NCBI GenBank assembly: GCA_029168955.1 | Contig: JAPDOI010000194.1 | Span: 1,178,001 to 1,242,000 of the forward strand | Origin: Aplectana chamaeleonis | Taxonomy: Eukaryota; Nematoda; Chromadorea; Rhabditida; Cosmocercidae | Length of the DNA stretch: 64,000 nucleotides | Reading direction: 5' to 3' | Part shown: one piece after another, positions 1-10,226 of the stretch | Layout of the letters: every line of letters begins with the position of its first letter | Position numbering within the stretch: position 1 is the stretch's first letter | Notes under the pieces: model-generated | Database searches by the model: none | What the model was told of the DNA's origin: nothing | What the model saw: only the letters and a program-made list of their open reading frames with translations | Position numbers and translations under genes: made by a program

Positions 1-2040
1 ACTCCCACTCGGGTCATGCTTCTTCCACTTGGGTCCCGCACACCTTCTACGGCGTACCGCACACTCCCACTTAGATGTAGCACACTTCCTACAGCGTTCG
101 GCGGACTCCCACTTGGGTCCCGCACAATTTTCTACGGCTTCCGGCGCACTTCCACTTGGGTCCCGCACACTCTACGGCGTCCTGCGCACTCCCACTTGGA
201 TCCCGCACACTTTCTATGGCGTCCGGCACTTCCCCACTTGGGTCTCACACAATTCCTACGGCGCCCTCTCCCTCGGGTCTCGCACATTTTATACGGCGCC
301 CGGCGCACTCCCACTTCGGTCCCGCACACCTCCGACGGCTTCCGGCGCACTCCCACTTGGATCCCGCACACTTCCTACGGCGTTCGGCGCACTCCCGCTT
401 GGGTCCCTCACACTTCCTACGGCGTTCGGCGCACTCCCACTTGGGTCCCGCACACTTTCTACGGCGTCCGGCGCACTCCCACTTGGGTCCCGCACACTCT
501 CTACGGCGTCCTGCCCACTCCCACTTGGGTGCCGCACACTTTCTATGACGTCCTGCGCACTCCCACTCGGGTCATGCCTCTTCCACTTGGGTCCCGCACA
601 CCTTCTACGGCGTCCCGCACACTCCCACTTGGATCTAGCACACTTCCTACGGCGTTCGGCGGACTCCCACTTGGGTCCCGAACACTTTCTACGGCGTCCG
701 GCGCACTCCCACTTGGGTCCTGCACACTCTCTACGGCGTCCTGCCCACTCCCACTTGGGTGCCGCACACTTGCTACGGCGTTCGGCGCACTCCCGCTTGG
801 GTCCCGCACACTTTCTACGACGTCCGGCGCACTGCCACTTGGGTACCGCACACTCTCTACGGGGTCCTGCGCCCTTCCACTTGAGTCCCGCACACTTTCT
901 ATGGCGTCCGGCGCTTCCCCACTTGGGTCTCACACACTTCCTACGGCGCTCTCTCCCTCGGGTCTCGCACATTTTATACGGCGCCCGGCGCACTACCACT
1001 TCGGTCCCGCACACCTCCGACGGCTTCCGGCGCACTCCCACTTCGGCCCCGCACACCTCCGACGGCTTCCGGTGCACTCCCGCTTGGGTCCCGCACACTT
1101 CATACGGCGTTCGGCGCACTCCCACTAGGGTCCCGCACACTTTCTACGGCGTCCGGCGCAACCCGACTTGGGTCCCGCACACTCTATACAGCGTCCTGCC
1201 CACTCCCACTTGGGTGCCGCACTCTTTCTATGACGTCCTGCGCACTCCCACTCGGGTCATGCCTCTTCCACTTTGATCCCGCACACCTCCTACGGCGTCC
1301 CGCACACTCCCACTTCGATCTAGCACACTTCCTACGGCGTCCGGCGCACTCCCACTTGGGTCCAGCACACTCTCTATGGCGTCCTGCCCACTCCCACTTG
1401 GGTGCCGCACACTTTCTATGACGTCCTGCGCACTCCCACTCGGGTCTTGCCTCTTCCACTTGGGTCCCGCACACTCCCACTTGGATCTAGCACACTTCCT
1501 ACGGCGTTCGGCGGACTCCCACTTGGGTCCCGCACAATTTTCTACGGCGTCCGGCGCACTCCCACTTAGGTCCCGCACACAGTACGGCGTCCTGCGCACT
1601 CCCACTTGGATCCCGCACACTCCCTACGGCGTTCGGCGGACTCCCGCTTGGGTCCCGCACACTTTCTACGGCGTCCGGCGCACTCCCACTTGGGTACCGC
1701 ACACTCTCTACGGGGTCCTGCGCACTTCCACTTGGGTCCCGCACACTTTGTACGGCGTCTGGCGCACTCCCACTTAGGTCCCGCCCACTTTCTACGGCGT
1801 CCTGCCCACTCCCACCTGGGTGCCGCACACTTTTTATGGCGTCCTGCGCACTCCCACTCGGGTAGTGCCTCTTCCACTTGGGTCCCGCACACCTTCTACG
1901 GCGTCCCGCACACTCCCACCTGGGTCCCGCACACTCTCTACGGGGTCCTGCGCTCTTCCACTTGGGTCCCGCACACTTTCTACGGCGTCTGGCGCACTAC
2001 CATTCGGGTCCCGTACCCTTCCTATGATGTACTCCGCATC
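1..2040. repeat. 42-bp GC-rich minisatellite with higher-order variants
   Basis: About 48 tandem copies of a 42-bp unit built around CACTCCCACTTGGGTCCCGC followed by ACACTTTCTACGGCGTCCGG. Because 42 is a multiple of three and the consensus carries no stop, long open frames occur on both strands; they translate to 14-residue repeats and are best explained by the repeat. Variant units recur in the same order: the block beginning with the CACTCGGGTC variant appears at 1, 559, 1244, 1432 and 1850, with unequal spacing. This points to higher-order duplication followed by deletion. The array degenerates after about 2000 and is cut by the window start. Confidence 0.95.
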
Positions 2041-2162
2041 ACTTCTGAGGTCCTGCACCCTTACCCTGACATCCTGCCCACTTCCGGAGCCCATACCCGT
2101 AGGGTTGCCGGACTTGAAAGTCAAGCCGAATAAACGGTCAAACCAACGCACAGAGAAACGCA

Positions 2163-2174
2163 CACATACATACA

Positions 2175-2208
<34 letters not shown>

Positions 2209-2302
2209 CATACGTACATACATACATACATACATACATACATACATACATACATACATACATACATACATACATACATACATACATACATACACACACA
2301 CA
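2163..2302. repeat. (CATA)n microsatellite
   Basis: A tetranucleotide tract of CATA units, about 140 bp, with small interruptions (CATATATA, CATACGTA) near 2202-2218 and a CACACACA end. The Met/Tyr/Cys/Val-rich open frames across it are repeat artefacts. The 120 bp between the minisatellite and this tract (2041-2160) hold nothing recognisable. Confidence 0.97.
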
Positions 2303-2402
2303 TTTACCAAAATATATATATATAAGAGGATGATATCCCTTCCATGAGAGGTATACCCCAATACCCCTCAACTAGTTGAGCGTGGGCCACTGGAGAAAAT
2401 GA

Positions 2403-3212
2403 CTGAGGCCCCGGTCATAGTTGGATGAGTCGACGTCTCCAGCCCGGTCGATACACACAGAATGCATTGGAAATGGGATGCAAAAATCACTCGGTGTATC
2501 CCCCCTGCACCCCCCAACAACCCCCAACACCCACCCGGTCGATACGTATGAATGACATGGTGAGGTGAAGCTGAGAAAATCACTCGGTGTATCCCTCCAA
2601 CACCCCGCACCCCCGCACACCCAACACCTCCCACCACCCACCCGGTCGATAGGTATAGTTCAGTTCCGCAATCGCGTTCAGTCCTCATTATCATTGTCGT
2701 AGAAGCGAAGCGGTCGTTTTCAAAAAATTCAACTACAATCATTCTCAAAACAACCGCTTCGCTTCTATTATTGTGACAATGAGACTTTGCGGACTGAACG
2801 CGATTGCGGAACTAGATCATATGTTTAAAATGATAGAGTGAGGTTGAGAAAATCACTCGATGTATTCGACGCGGTCGATATCCATGCAATACGTGGATGA
2901 GAAAATCACCGGGTGGGCGGGTCGATGATAAAACATTGCGTATCACTAGAAAGCTAACCTTACTGCTACCTCCGTTACTTCACTATACTCTCCTTCACTA
3001 TTTCTCTGAACAGGTGCAATCCTGTTGGCCACGTAATCATCGTCATATCTAGTTGGATACACCGAGTGATTTTCTCAATCTCACTCCATCATTTTAAACA
3101 TACGTATCGACCGGGTGGGTGTTAGGGGGTGTTGGGGGTGGGGGGGGGGGTGTTTGGGGGAGTCGGTGGGTTACAGATGCAAACAGCACCAACTCTGACC
3201 GGGGTATGATAT
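2403..3212. mobile_element. Foldback element, CCGGTCGATA family, copy 1
   Basis: The ends are inverted: CCCCGGTCATAGTTGG near 2409 and CCAACTCTGACCGGGG near 3206. Internally the motif CCGGTCGATACGTATG and the phrase AAAATCACTCGGTGTATCC recur in both orientations, separated by runs of C (left half) or G (right half), so the element folds back on itself. A second copy lies at 10,402-11,582. No coding frame is convincing. The superfamily is unassigned and no target-site duplication is evident. Confidence 0.75.
2662..2813. mobile_element. Palindromic MITE nested in the foldback element
   Basis: A 152-bp near-palindrome with terminal arms AGTTCCGCAATCGCG at 2662 and its complement ending at 2813; the arms continue inward through a GAAGCGAAGCGG block. 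The host element is interrupted exactly here: the uninterrupted host sequence (GGTCGATACGTATGTTTAAA) is seen at about 10,651-10,675 in the second foldback copy, which acts as an empty site. No protein is encoded. Confidence 0.85.
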
Positions 3213-3320
3213 CAGATGCCTGATATCGTTATTAGTCGATGTTTTCATGGAACTCTATAGAAATGCTTGGATTTCTGAAGACGGTATCATTCATTCTCCA
3301 ATTAAGTCCTTAGTGCCGTC
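3213..3320. repeat. Dispersed repeat, GATATCGTTATTAGTC / GGTATCATTCATTC family
   Basis: This stretch has a short segment with TGATAACGcTATCAGTC-like sequence, then ATTTC(C/T)GAAGxCGGTATCATTCATTC. The same phrase recurs at 17,250-17,320, 17,610-17,720 and 18,600-18,720, so it is a dispersed repeat. Sequence from 3320 to 3545 is unassigned. Confidence 0.6.
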
Positions 3321-3547
3321 CCCCGAGAGTTTTGCACAAGCATCCCACCGGGATATTCTCAGACAAAAGGAGCAGCGAACAGTCAGCGAAATTTCGCCAG
3401 TTGTTCAACAGCTAATCCACAACTTGCATTCAGCTGGCCAACGGCAATTACGAGACCGGCGCTTCGCATACAGTCGTCATGTCAGTTGAGGCCAGCGAAG
3501 GAACCCTGGCGAATTTGTGTTAGTTGCCTAACTGCTGAGGGCGAGTA

Positions 3548-3692
3548 TAGAGCTCCGGGGGCCCGTTCTGTTCCTAAGCAAATCATACGCATCGATCGAA
3601 CGTGTTTGGACAGGTAATTGCAGGTAAACATGTCCTGTCACTCTGACAGGCATGTTTTAGCGTTAGGAGCCGATCGGGCCCCCGAAGCTCTA
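3548..3692. mobile_element. Short MITE with TA target duplication
   Basis: A 145-bp element with inverted ends TAGAGCTCCGGGGGCCCG and CGGGCCCCCGAAGCTCTA, flanked by TA on each side (3546-3547, 3693-3694). The size, TIRs and TA duplication fit a Tc1/mariner-type non-autonomous element. The centre (about 3575-3665) is unrelated to other elements in the window. Confidence 0.75.
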
Positions 3693-3694
3693 TA

Positions 3695-4604
3695 CCACTA
3701 TTCACTGCTGAAAGATGACTGTCATTTAGCTGGCAACTGGCAATTCCGAGGCCAACAGCTGGCTCACACCTGTCATCTCAGATAGTACCAGCGGCGGGCC
3801 ACTGTCGAAAATGTGCCAGTTGCCTGAAATCTACGTGATGATTCACATTTAGCAGGCAATAGCAACCACATCTCAAATTTACCGAGCGCATGAAAACGCA
3901 GGTAAGCTCTGGTACATCCGTAGTGACCTGTCGATTTTGATTATCAGCAGCAGCGGAGCGGTGAGCCTCGGTGAGGTATAACTAGTGGTAAGGAGGGCAA
4001 ATTTTTTACGATTTACGATTTACGAAATTTGGGATCAAAATCGTAACGAATCGTAACAAATCGTAATAAAACGTGAAAACGCGGTTAAATGAGCAATGCA
4101 AATCTGCGGTCTAGTACAAATATAATTTTAACACTTACAATACAACACAACTGCAACATTTTTTTTTAAATTCAACACACTCCTAATATTTGATTACCCT
4201 TCAAAATTTCAATTTTCGGTGAACCCGTACCCTTGCATTCCCGGCCGGTCGAAGTCAGCAGTAGGTCATTCATTGAGAACTATAATTGTTGATAGCGAGC
4301 TTCAGGTATGACCCACTCACTCACTCTGACTGACCCAAACGTATTCCAACCTTTCCTTGCCCCAAGCCGAGCCAGGTCGGTAGCTTCACAGCTATTTACT
4401 TCCATGGAATGCTCTTGTCACATAATCAGCACCAGAGACGCAAACCTTTGATGGAGCTGCAGTCTATATCGGACCAAAATTTCGGTCCGCAGTTGCAGAC
4501 AACCGTTGTTGCAACACGTACTGCAAACAGAATCATGCTGTGACCGCGAGGTCCTGACATGATTGATATTCGTCTCAGCCCCACTATCTTCTCGCTCTCT
4601 GTAA
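3695..4604. other. No gene seen; TACGATT-rich stretch
   Basis: No supported gene. Positions 3995-4075 carry irregular repeats of TTACGATT and AATCGTAA, a phrase that returns at 10,150-10,220. Around 4470-4510 a GGACCAAAATTTCGGTCCGC segment resembles the ends of the CTRTGCTT MITE family (see 41,564), suggesting an old MITE remnant. The rest is anonymous. Confidence 0.5.
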
Positions 4605-5160
4605 ACTTCTAAAGCAAAATCAACGAGTACCTGATTATTTTGAAAAGCTTTTTCGATAACAAGATGCTCAGGGTCTCACCTGCCAAGTCTTCACTATCAG
4701 TTTTCACAGCGGACCCCAAAGAGCACAGCGCCCATCCCGATGTCAGCTGGGGTGGAGATCGCCTGCCTGCTGCTTGCTTCGTCAAACTACTCGGCCTTAT
4801 ATTCGATCCGTCGCTGACGTTTCACAAGAACACCGAGAAAAAGCAAGCAACTTTAAAAGCTAAGCTCAATGTGCTAAGGGCGCTGGGAGGTATGTCATGG
4901 GGCAGCAGTAAGGAAACTATTCTGACCACGTAGAAGGCTATACTGCAGCCCGCCCTGGAGTATGCGGCACCGGTTTGGAAGCACTTAGTGTCGGACTCAT
5001 CCTGGACAAAGATGCAGCATGTACAAAACGCTGCTCTTCGGAACGCCACCGGGTGTACTACGAGTTCACCGATCGAGCATTAACACGCCGAGACACAGGT
5101 GCTACCAGTAAAGGAGCACTGTCAGCTCAAGGCCCAGCAGCTGTATATTAACATCGTCAA
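4605..5160 (+). pseudogene. Non-LTR retrotransposon fragment G (RT thumb region)
   Basis: An internal piece of the family described for element B. The frame reads from the segment after the YADD box (FDNKMLRVSPAKSS) through LGLIFDPSLTFHKN to the connection motif LEYAAPVWKHL and the conserved HAETQVLPVKEHCQLKAQQ. It is broken by a TAG at 4931-4933 and a TAA at about 5081. Both ends are missing; the right side joins directly to the 5' part of element A, in the same orientation. The fragment is too short and mutated to be functional. Confidence 0.85.
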
Positions 5161-5195
5161 GGATCCAAGATGTTCAACCTACGCGTGGTGGATCT

Positions 5196-5988
5196 GTGGA
5201 GTCGACGTTATGGAGACTCATCAAACGGACATCAATCACTCCATGTGGAGTTTTTTCGTATTGGGAGTGTAGTTGGCTGGCTGCTACACTCCTCTGTATT
5301 CTACTTCTACGAACTGGCGTCGAGAGGAATCCGGGACCGCGCAGCAAGACACCGCGATATCCCTGCTGTCACTGCGGGCTATCTGCCCAACATGCGAGCA
5401 TTCAATGTGGTGGTTGCCTTGGCTGGGTGCACCTCAAATGTTCGGGATTGTCCAGCTATGATGACTACACCCATGCTTACTGTTGTATGTCTTGCTCTGT
5501 AAATCCTCCTAGGGTTCCTCAACATATTCTTTGCATTTATCAACTCAATATCAATGGCCTACGTGCCAAAATTGCTGAACTCACAGTAAACATAGATCGC
5601 ACTCAACCTGATGTCATTCTTCTGCAGGAGACCAAGCTTAGCCCATCTTCCCCCTCCCTTCCCCGTCTCCCTGGTTATTTGCCTTATCATGTTCCACGTA
5701 CGTCTCACGGTGGTGGTGTTTCAACATTTGTAAAATCTTCTATCCCTTCTCACCTAATTAATCTACCCACTGATGATGTTGTAGAATGTCTTGGTGTTCA
5801 TATTGTATTACAAAGTCGCCCCCTTGATATTGTCAACGTCTACATACCCCGATCCACGTCCTGTCCTAACGCGTTTGACCCCTCAAATTGCATACATACT
5901 GTCCATACTGCCTTGTCATCTAGTTCGGTTGTAATAGCTGGTGATCCAATGCTCATTCTCCCTCGTGGTTCTCTCCTCTAGAGCCTGA
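5196..5988 (+). pseudogene. Element A N-terminus: 2A-like motif, PHD finger, endonuclease start
   Basis: The frame opens with about 30 mixed residues and a hydrophobic stretch (residues 28-39), then GVERNPGP at residues 41-48. A C4HC3 finger follows: C57-x2-C60-x10-C71-x2-C74-x4-H79-x2-C82-x14-C97-x2-C100. The EEP domain begins at QLNINGLR and includes QETKLSP and NVYIPRSTSC. The endonuclease catalytic GDFNAH is destroyed by a one-base deletion at about 5943-5946, which moves the frame to a stop at 5981; downstream homology resumes in another frame. No ATG precedes the 2A motif in this frame (its left end is GTG), so the original start is lost or lay further upstream. Confidence 0.88.
5316..5339 (+). 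other. 2A-like recoding motif GVERNPGP (copy A)
   Basis: The codons here read G-V-E-R-N-P-G-P immediately after a Leu-rich segment. The established 2A consensus is D(V/I)ExNPGP, in which the ribosome skips the final Gly-Pro bond. Here Asp is replaced by Gly but VExNPGP is retained. 2A-like sequences are known in APE-type non-LTR retrotransposons, placed N-terminally as here. Activity of this variant is untested. Confidence 0.75.
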
Positions 5989-7690
5989 CAATAGAGGTGA
6001 ACTCATTGAATTATTCGCTGATGATTGTGATCTTGTGCCTATCAATGAGGATTCTCCCACTCGTCTTCCGGCAGTGGGTAGGCCTTCCTCACCCGATATC
6101 ACCTTTGTATCATCCTCGCTAGCTATCTCCTGTAACTGGTCTACCGATGTGGTCCTGGCCAGTGATCATTTTCCCATAATCACGTCATTGGATTTGTCAC
6201 TCAATAGCTTGCTTGCTCCGTTCTCTGGCTCTCGTTGTAAGTCTTATTCCAATTATCGTAAGGCTAACTGGGACCTATTCAACGAGGTGTTGCTCAGCCA
6301 GGCGGCCGACTACCCGAGGAACGGAACAGTCTACGATAAGGAGAAGTTTATCGTCAAAGCCATCGAACGTGCCTCCAAAGCAGATATTCCCACTGGACGT
6401 GTAAGGACTTTTCACCCAAACGTGCCCAGTGAAGTCCTCGACCTGATCACGATGAGAGACGACAAGCGAAGATCGGATCCCAATGATCCTGTGGTACAGC
6501 AGCTGTCGGACAACATCACCGAGCTGCTAAATCAACACAAGCAGCAGCGCTGGAAAGAGCTAACCGAGTCGATTGATTTTGCCGCTGATGCCAGAAAAGC
6601 TTGGACAACACTGAAACGAATTTCTGGCAAAAAGATGAGCACGGATCGTAATATGCTCGAGTTCCCGTCTGGAAGATTCGAGCACGGATACAAGGCAGCT
6701 TGTCTGCTTGGTAAACTTTTCACATCGGCCTCATCGCCTCGTGATATGCATAACAGACGAACAGTACGAGCAATCAGGAAGCTGAACCGGCTGGAAGTCC
6801 CTGCTATTTCTCCCTCCGCCATCGACAAGATCATCAAATCGATGAAAAATTAGCGTGCAGAGGGACCCGACGGAATATCGGCTGTTCATTGCAAGCATCT
6901 TCCTGATCCCTATCATGAATTGCTCTCTGATCTCATTTAATCGTCATTCAGTTCTGGTGTTATTCCGGCGCGCTGGAAACAAGCTGTCATCATTCCCATC
7001 GCCAAACTTGGCAAGCCACTGGACAAGGCTGCCTCCCACCGCCCCATCTCCCTCCTTTCCCCCCTAGCCAAGCTTGCAAAAAAGGTTGTCAATCCGCTCC
7101 TCCAGAATGCCTTACAGCATAACACTCATCAGCATGGTTTCAAAAAGGAGCATTCCACCATCACTGCCTTGACATCAATCACCGAGCATATCATCGCTGG
7201 ATTTATTCGCAAGACTCCGGCTGGTAGAAGTCTCGTCGTTGCTATTGATCTCTCGGCTGCATTCGATAGCGTCAGTATCCCGCTCCTATCGAGATTCATT
7301 CTGGAATCGGACATGCCCAGTTGGTCTAAAAGATGGATTAATAGCTTTGTCAAAAACCGGTCCATTCGTGTCAAGTTCGACGGACATCTATCGTCTTCGG
7401 TCCCATTGAAAGCCGGTGTCCCGCAAGGCGGGGTGTTGTCCCCTAGCCTGTTCTCGCTATTTCTGTCTGATATTCCTCAGCCACCATCTGGCATTCATCT
7501 GTGCCTGTACGCTGATGACATCACTATCGTTTGCACGGACTCAGTTATTGACCGAGCCACTGCCACCATGAACAACTACTTACGGACGTTGGCTGTGTAT
7601 CTCAAATCAAAGTTGCTGACTGTGTCTACCTCCAAGTCAAGTGTCACACTATGTACGACGCCTACTATCGAACATCGGCTTCAAGGTCAT
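5989..7690 (+). pseudogene. Element A: endonuclease C-terminus and reverse transcriptase
   Basis: The endonuclease resumes with LPAVGRPSSPDITFVSSS and the catalytic SDHFPI. A linker with GRVRTFHPNV and KAWTTLKRISGK precedes the RT. RT motifs in order: EGPDGIS, HRPISLLSPLAKL, HQHGFKKEHST, AIDLSAAFDSV, GVPQGGVLSPSLFSLFLSD and the catalytic YADD at about 7509-7520. The frame has a TAG at 6851-6853 just before EGPDGIS and a TAA at about 6938. Near 7680-7690 it shifts by one base into the downstream frame. The catalytic residues themselves are intact, so this copy decayed fairly recently relative to E. Confidence 0.92.
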
Positions 7691-8576
7691 CTGGGATGGC
7701 CACGAGCTGTCACTGTCTAAGCATCCTCGACTAGTGGGAGTCTTCCTGGATCCCTCGCTACGATTTCATGAGAATGCGCGAATACGTGCTGCCTCAGCCA
7801 ACTCGCGCAACAACATTCTTCGCGCATTGGCTGGAACCACCTGGGGCAGCACGAAGGAAGTGCTACGTATGACATACAGGGCCATGGTGCAGCCGGTCCT
7901 GGAATATGGTGCCCCTATATGGACCAGACATCTCTCTGAATCCTCTTGGTGCAGATTGCAGAGAACACAGAATGCTGCCCTCAGGCTTATCACTGGATGT
8001 CACAAGTCGACCCCTATTCCGCATCTTCATCAGGAAGCCGACCTACTTCCCGTGAAAGAACACTGCTTACTCCAGTCTCAGCAATTTCTAATAAGTATTG
8101 TCAAGAGCCCGACCCATCCAAATTACCATCTTCTGTCGTCTGGCCCCCACCCAAGAAGCATACGCACGCCGCTCAGTGCTTCTCTGTCTGCAGTCGATCA
8201 ACAACGCTGGGCTACATCCGAGCTATCGCGAAGAAGACTCCAGATGACTGAGCATACGCGGTTCGTGACAGAGTACCTGTCTGATGCTCAACCCAACTTA
8301 ATCTATGGCGGCGTGCCCCCGCGAGTCGACGACAGCGAAGCTGGACTACCGCGACGTACCCGAACAATCCCCGCTGGTCTGTGATGCGGTCACTCCAGAT
8401 ATCTAAAGGCCTACACTCATCGGATTGATCAGTCAGTCCCAGATAAATGCCCCGATTGCGAATGTGCTGGACATGATTCATTGCATCTATTTTCATGTCC
8501 GGCCAGGCCTACAACCTTGTCTGCTCGAGATCTATGGTACAAGCCGTGTGAGGTGGCTAGCTTCCTACGCCTCTGA
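7685..8576 (+). pseudogene. Element A: RT thumb, connection and C-terminal zinc knuckle
   Basis: The frame continues with WDGHELSLSKHPRLVGVFLDPSLRFHENA, then LEYGAPIWTRHL, QNAALRLITGCHKS and HLHQEADLLPVKEHC, as in the other copies. A nonsense TGA (8382-8384) replaces an arginine codon before CGHSRYLKAYTHRID. The knuckle CPDCECAGHDSLHLFSCP follows, then the family's terminal DLWYKP and FLRL, then TGA. A C-terminal CCHC-like motif of this spacing is common in Jockey/I/R1-type elements. Confidence 0.88.
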
Positions 8577-8613
8577 TGCGATGCTCTGTTCATGGCTGAC
8601 AAGAAGAAGAAGA

Positions 8614-9056
8614 ACATCGTCAAGCAGCCCAACCATCCATCTTGGAGAGTACTTGAGCGATTCACAAAAAGAAAGCCTCCGTCTGTTGCGCGAGGAGCAC
8701 AACCAGTTCGTTCGAGGTTATATGGAAAGAGCGGCTGTTGATCCTATTCTGGGTACTGTGCCGCATCAAGTTTCTGAGTCCGAGTCTGAGTAGACGTGCC
8801 AGATGCACTCTAGCCTCATTTCGCTGTGGGCAATCGACGTTCCTGAAGTCCTACGTGAACAGGATTGACAGTAGCACTCCCGACGTTTGCCCGGACTGTG
8901 GTGGTCCTGGCCACAATACCCTATACATTCAACTGTCGAAAAAAAACCCCACATCATTGACTACAATAGACCTTTGGACGATTCCGACGCTGGTCGCCCT
9001 GTTTCTGTACCTATAGCAACTACTCTCTTCGCGGCTGCGAAGAAGAAGAAGAAAGC
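8614..9056 (+). pseudogene. Non-LTR fragment H (5'-truncated 3' end), joined to A's tail
   Basis: Starts exactly after A's AAG tail with NIVKQPNHPS, a position well inside the C-terminal third of the protein. It continues through LRLLREEHNQFVRGYMER, a stop near 8791, then in another frame RRARCTLASFRCGQS and a decayed knuckle CPDCGGPGH. It ends with GGCTGCGAAGAAGAAGAAG, its own 3' tail. The tail-to-truncated-unit join suggests template jumping rather than independent insertion. Confidence 0.88.
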
Positions 9057-10226
9057 GGTCGTCTGTAACTGCGGACAGCAATTCCATTCCGATATAGTTA
9101 GACAGTAAATATGGGGCTCGGCTCTAAGGGCCTGGCTGGCTCATGGAGCAAATAAAGGTTGGAACCCAATATACACTTCATTGCAGAATTTTGCGGGGAT
9201 TTCGAAAACAACCTTTCCCACGCATCCGTCTTTAGCGGTTAAAAAGGTACAAGCAAACAAGTGGAACTTCGTGAGTTCAAATCTGCCGGAGAATCGGGAA
9301 AATATCGTTCTGACCTGAAAAAATTATTCGACGAACATTTTTACGGGGACCCCCAAAATAACCTTTTATGTCTATCTCCAGAGGCTACGAGAGGGGAGGT
9401 GGTAATTTCAAAATTTGGTTTGAAACATTTCTATAAAATTATGGCTGCAGTCTCCTATTTTTTCAAAGAAGTTTTCAAATGTTTTAATAATGAGGAGCAA
9501 ATTCTGAACGCAAAAGAAAAGAAGATGAAGAACCTAGTTTTCGAAAGCACAGATCTTGAGGGAGCCCTCATCATTTTGCATTTCAGAATCCTAATCAACC
9601 CTCACCACTTAGACCGCCGTCTTCACCCCAACAAACTTACGCTTATGTGGAGGAACGGTTATACCTCCGTTCAGAGCAACGCTTCACAAATATAGAGAGC
9701 AGACTCATTTTCTGCGTCAAGAAGTGGTTTTGTAAATGTATATCCCCTTTGGAATGGCCACCTTATCCAAGCATATTTCCTTGAGGGGTGAAAGGTTAAG
9801 GCTAAAACTATCCAACCGTAAATTTCTTCCCATCACAGTGTTGCCCTCCTTGGCTTCAACTGAACTGTGTTTGGTAGAGCGATGATTCCCTATGCTTCCG
9901 TATTCAAAAGTTGGGCGGAATCTGGCAAAGGTGTGGTACTTAAATAAACTAAGAGTTTCCATTTTGTCCATTAAAGTCGTTCCTATCCCACTTATGTGTA
10001 CTGAATATTTATTCAAGTGCTGCTCAAAAAATGTCACTTTGAAACCGAACCTCCAACCTTCTTCGATATGGAAACACCTCAACACTGAAGTGCTACGGTG
10101 TTTCCACATCGAAAGAGATTTGGGTCATGTGTGGGCTTATTACTCATTATCAGTTACGATTTACGAATTACGAGGAATTTCAAAAATTACGATCCACGAT
10201 TTGCGAAATTACAAAATTTAGTTACG
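9057..10226. other. Unassigned; two weak open frames
   Basis: No recognisable gene. A plus-strand open frame (9261-9695, 144 residues, Lys/Phe-rich, left end GTG) and a minus-strand one (9717-10,109, 130 residues) converge. Neither shows a domain I know. The minus frame contains protein-like text (GFKVTFFEQHLNKYSV), and a small hairpin GAAACACCTC...GGTGTTTC lies at 10,070-10,103. Positions 10,150-10,220 repeat the TTACGATT phrase seen at 3995. AGCCCTG at 10,220-10,226, directly before ATACGTAT of the foldback family, could be a hAT-type right end, but no left end was found. Confidence 0.3.

Larger units (their letters stand above)
5161..8613 (+). mobile_element. Non-LTR retrotransposon copy A (2A/PHD/EEP/RT family)
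   Basis: The most complete plus-strand copy, about 3.4 kb. In order it holds a hydrophobic N-terminus with a 2A-like motif, a PHD-type finger, an EEP endonuclease, a reverse transcriptase, a thumb/connection region and a C-terminal CPDC-x5-HDxxH-x4-C knuckle, ending with TGA at about 8574-8576. The 3' end carries the tail AAGAAGAAGAAG (about 8601-8613). It is directly followed by the 5'-truncated copy H. The 5' boundary is uncertain because fragment G abuts it. The clade is probably within the Jockey/CR1/I/Ingi-like APE group; I cannot fix it without a tree. Confidence 0.9.

Noticed and set aside
1..2040. CRISPR array
   Set aside because: Units are directly adjacent without unique spacers, and the window is eukaryotic in content.
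16..2347. Long open frames up to 415 residues on both strands
   Set aside because: They are translations of a 42-bp repeat without stops and of a CATA microsatellite; the same residues recur every 14 codons in several frames at once.
9261..9695. 144-residue plus-strand gene
   Set aside because: The frame opens with GTG, shows no domain, and no splice or promoter context could be defended; kept only as an unassigned frame.
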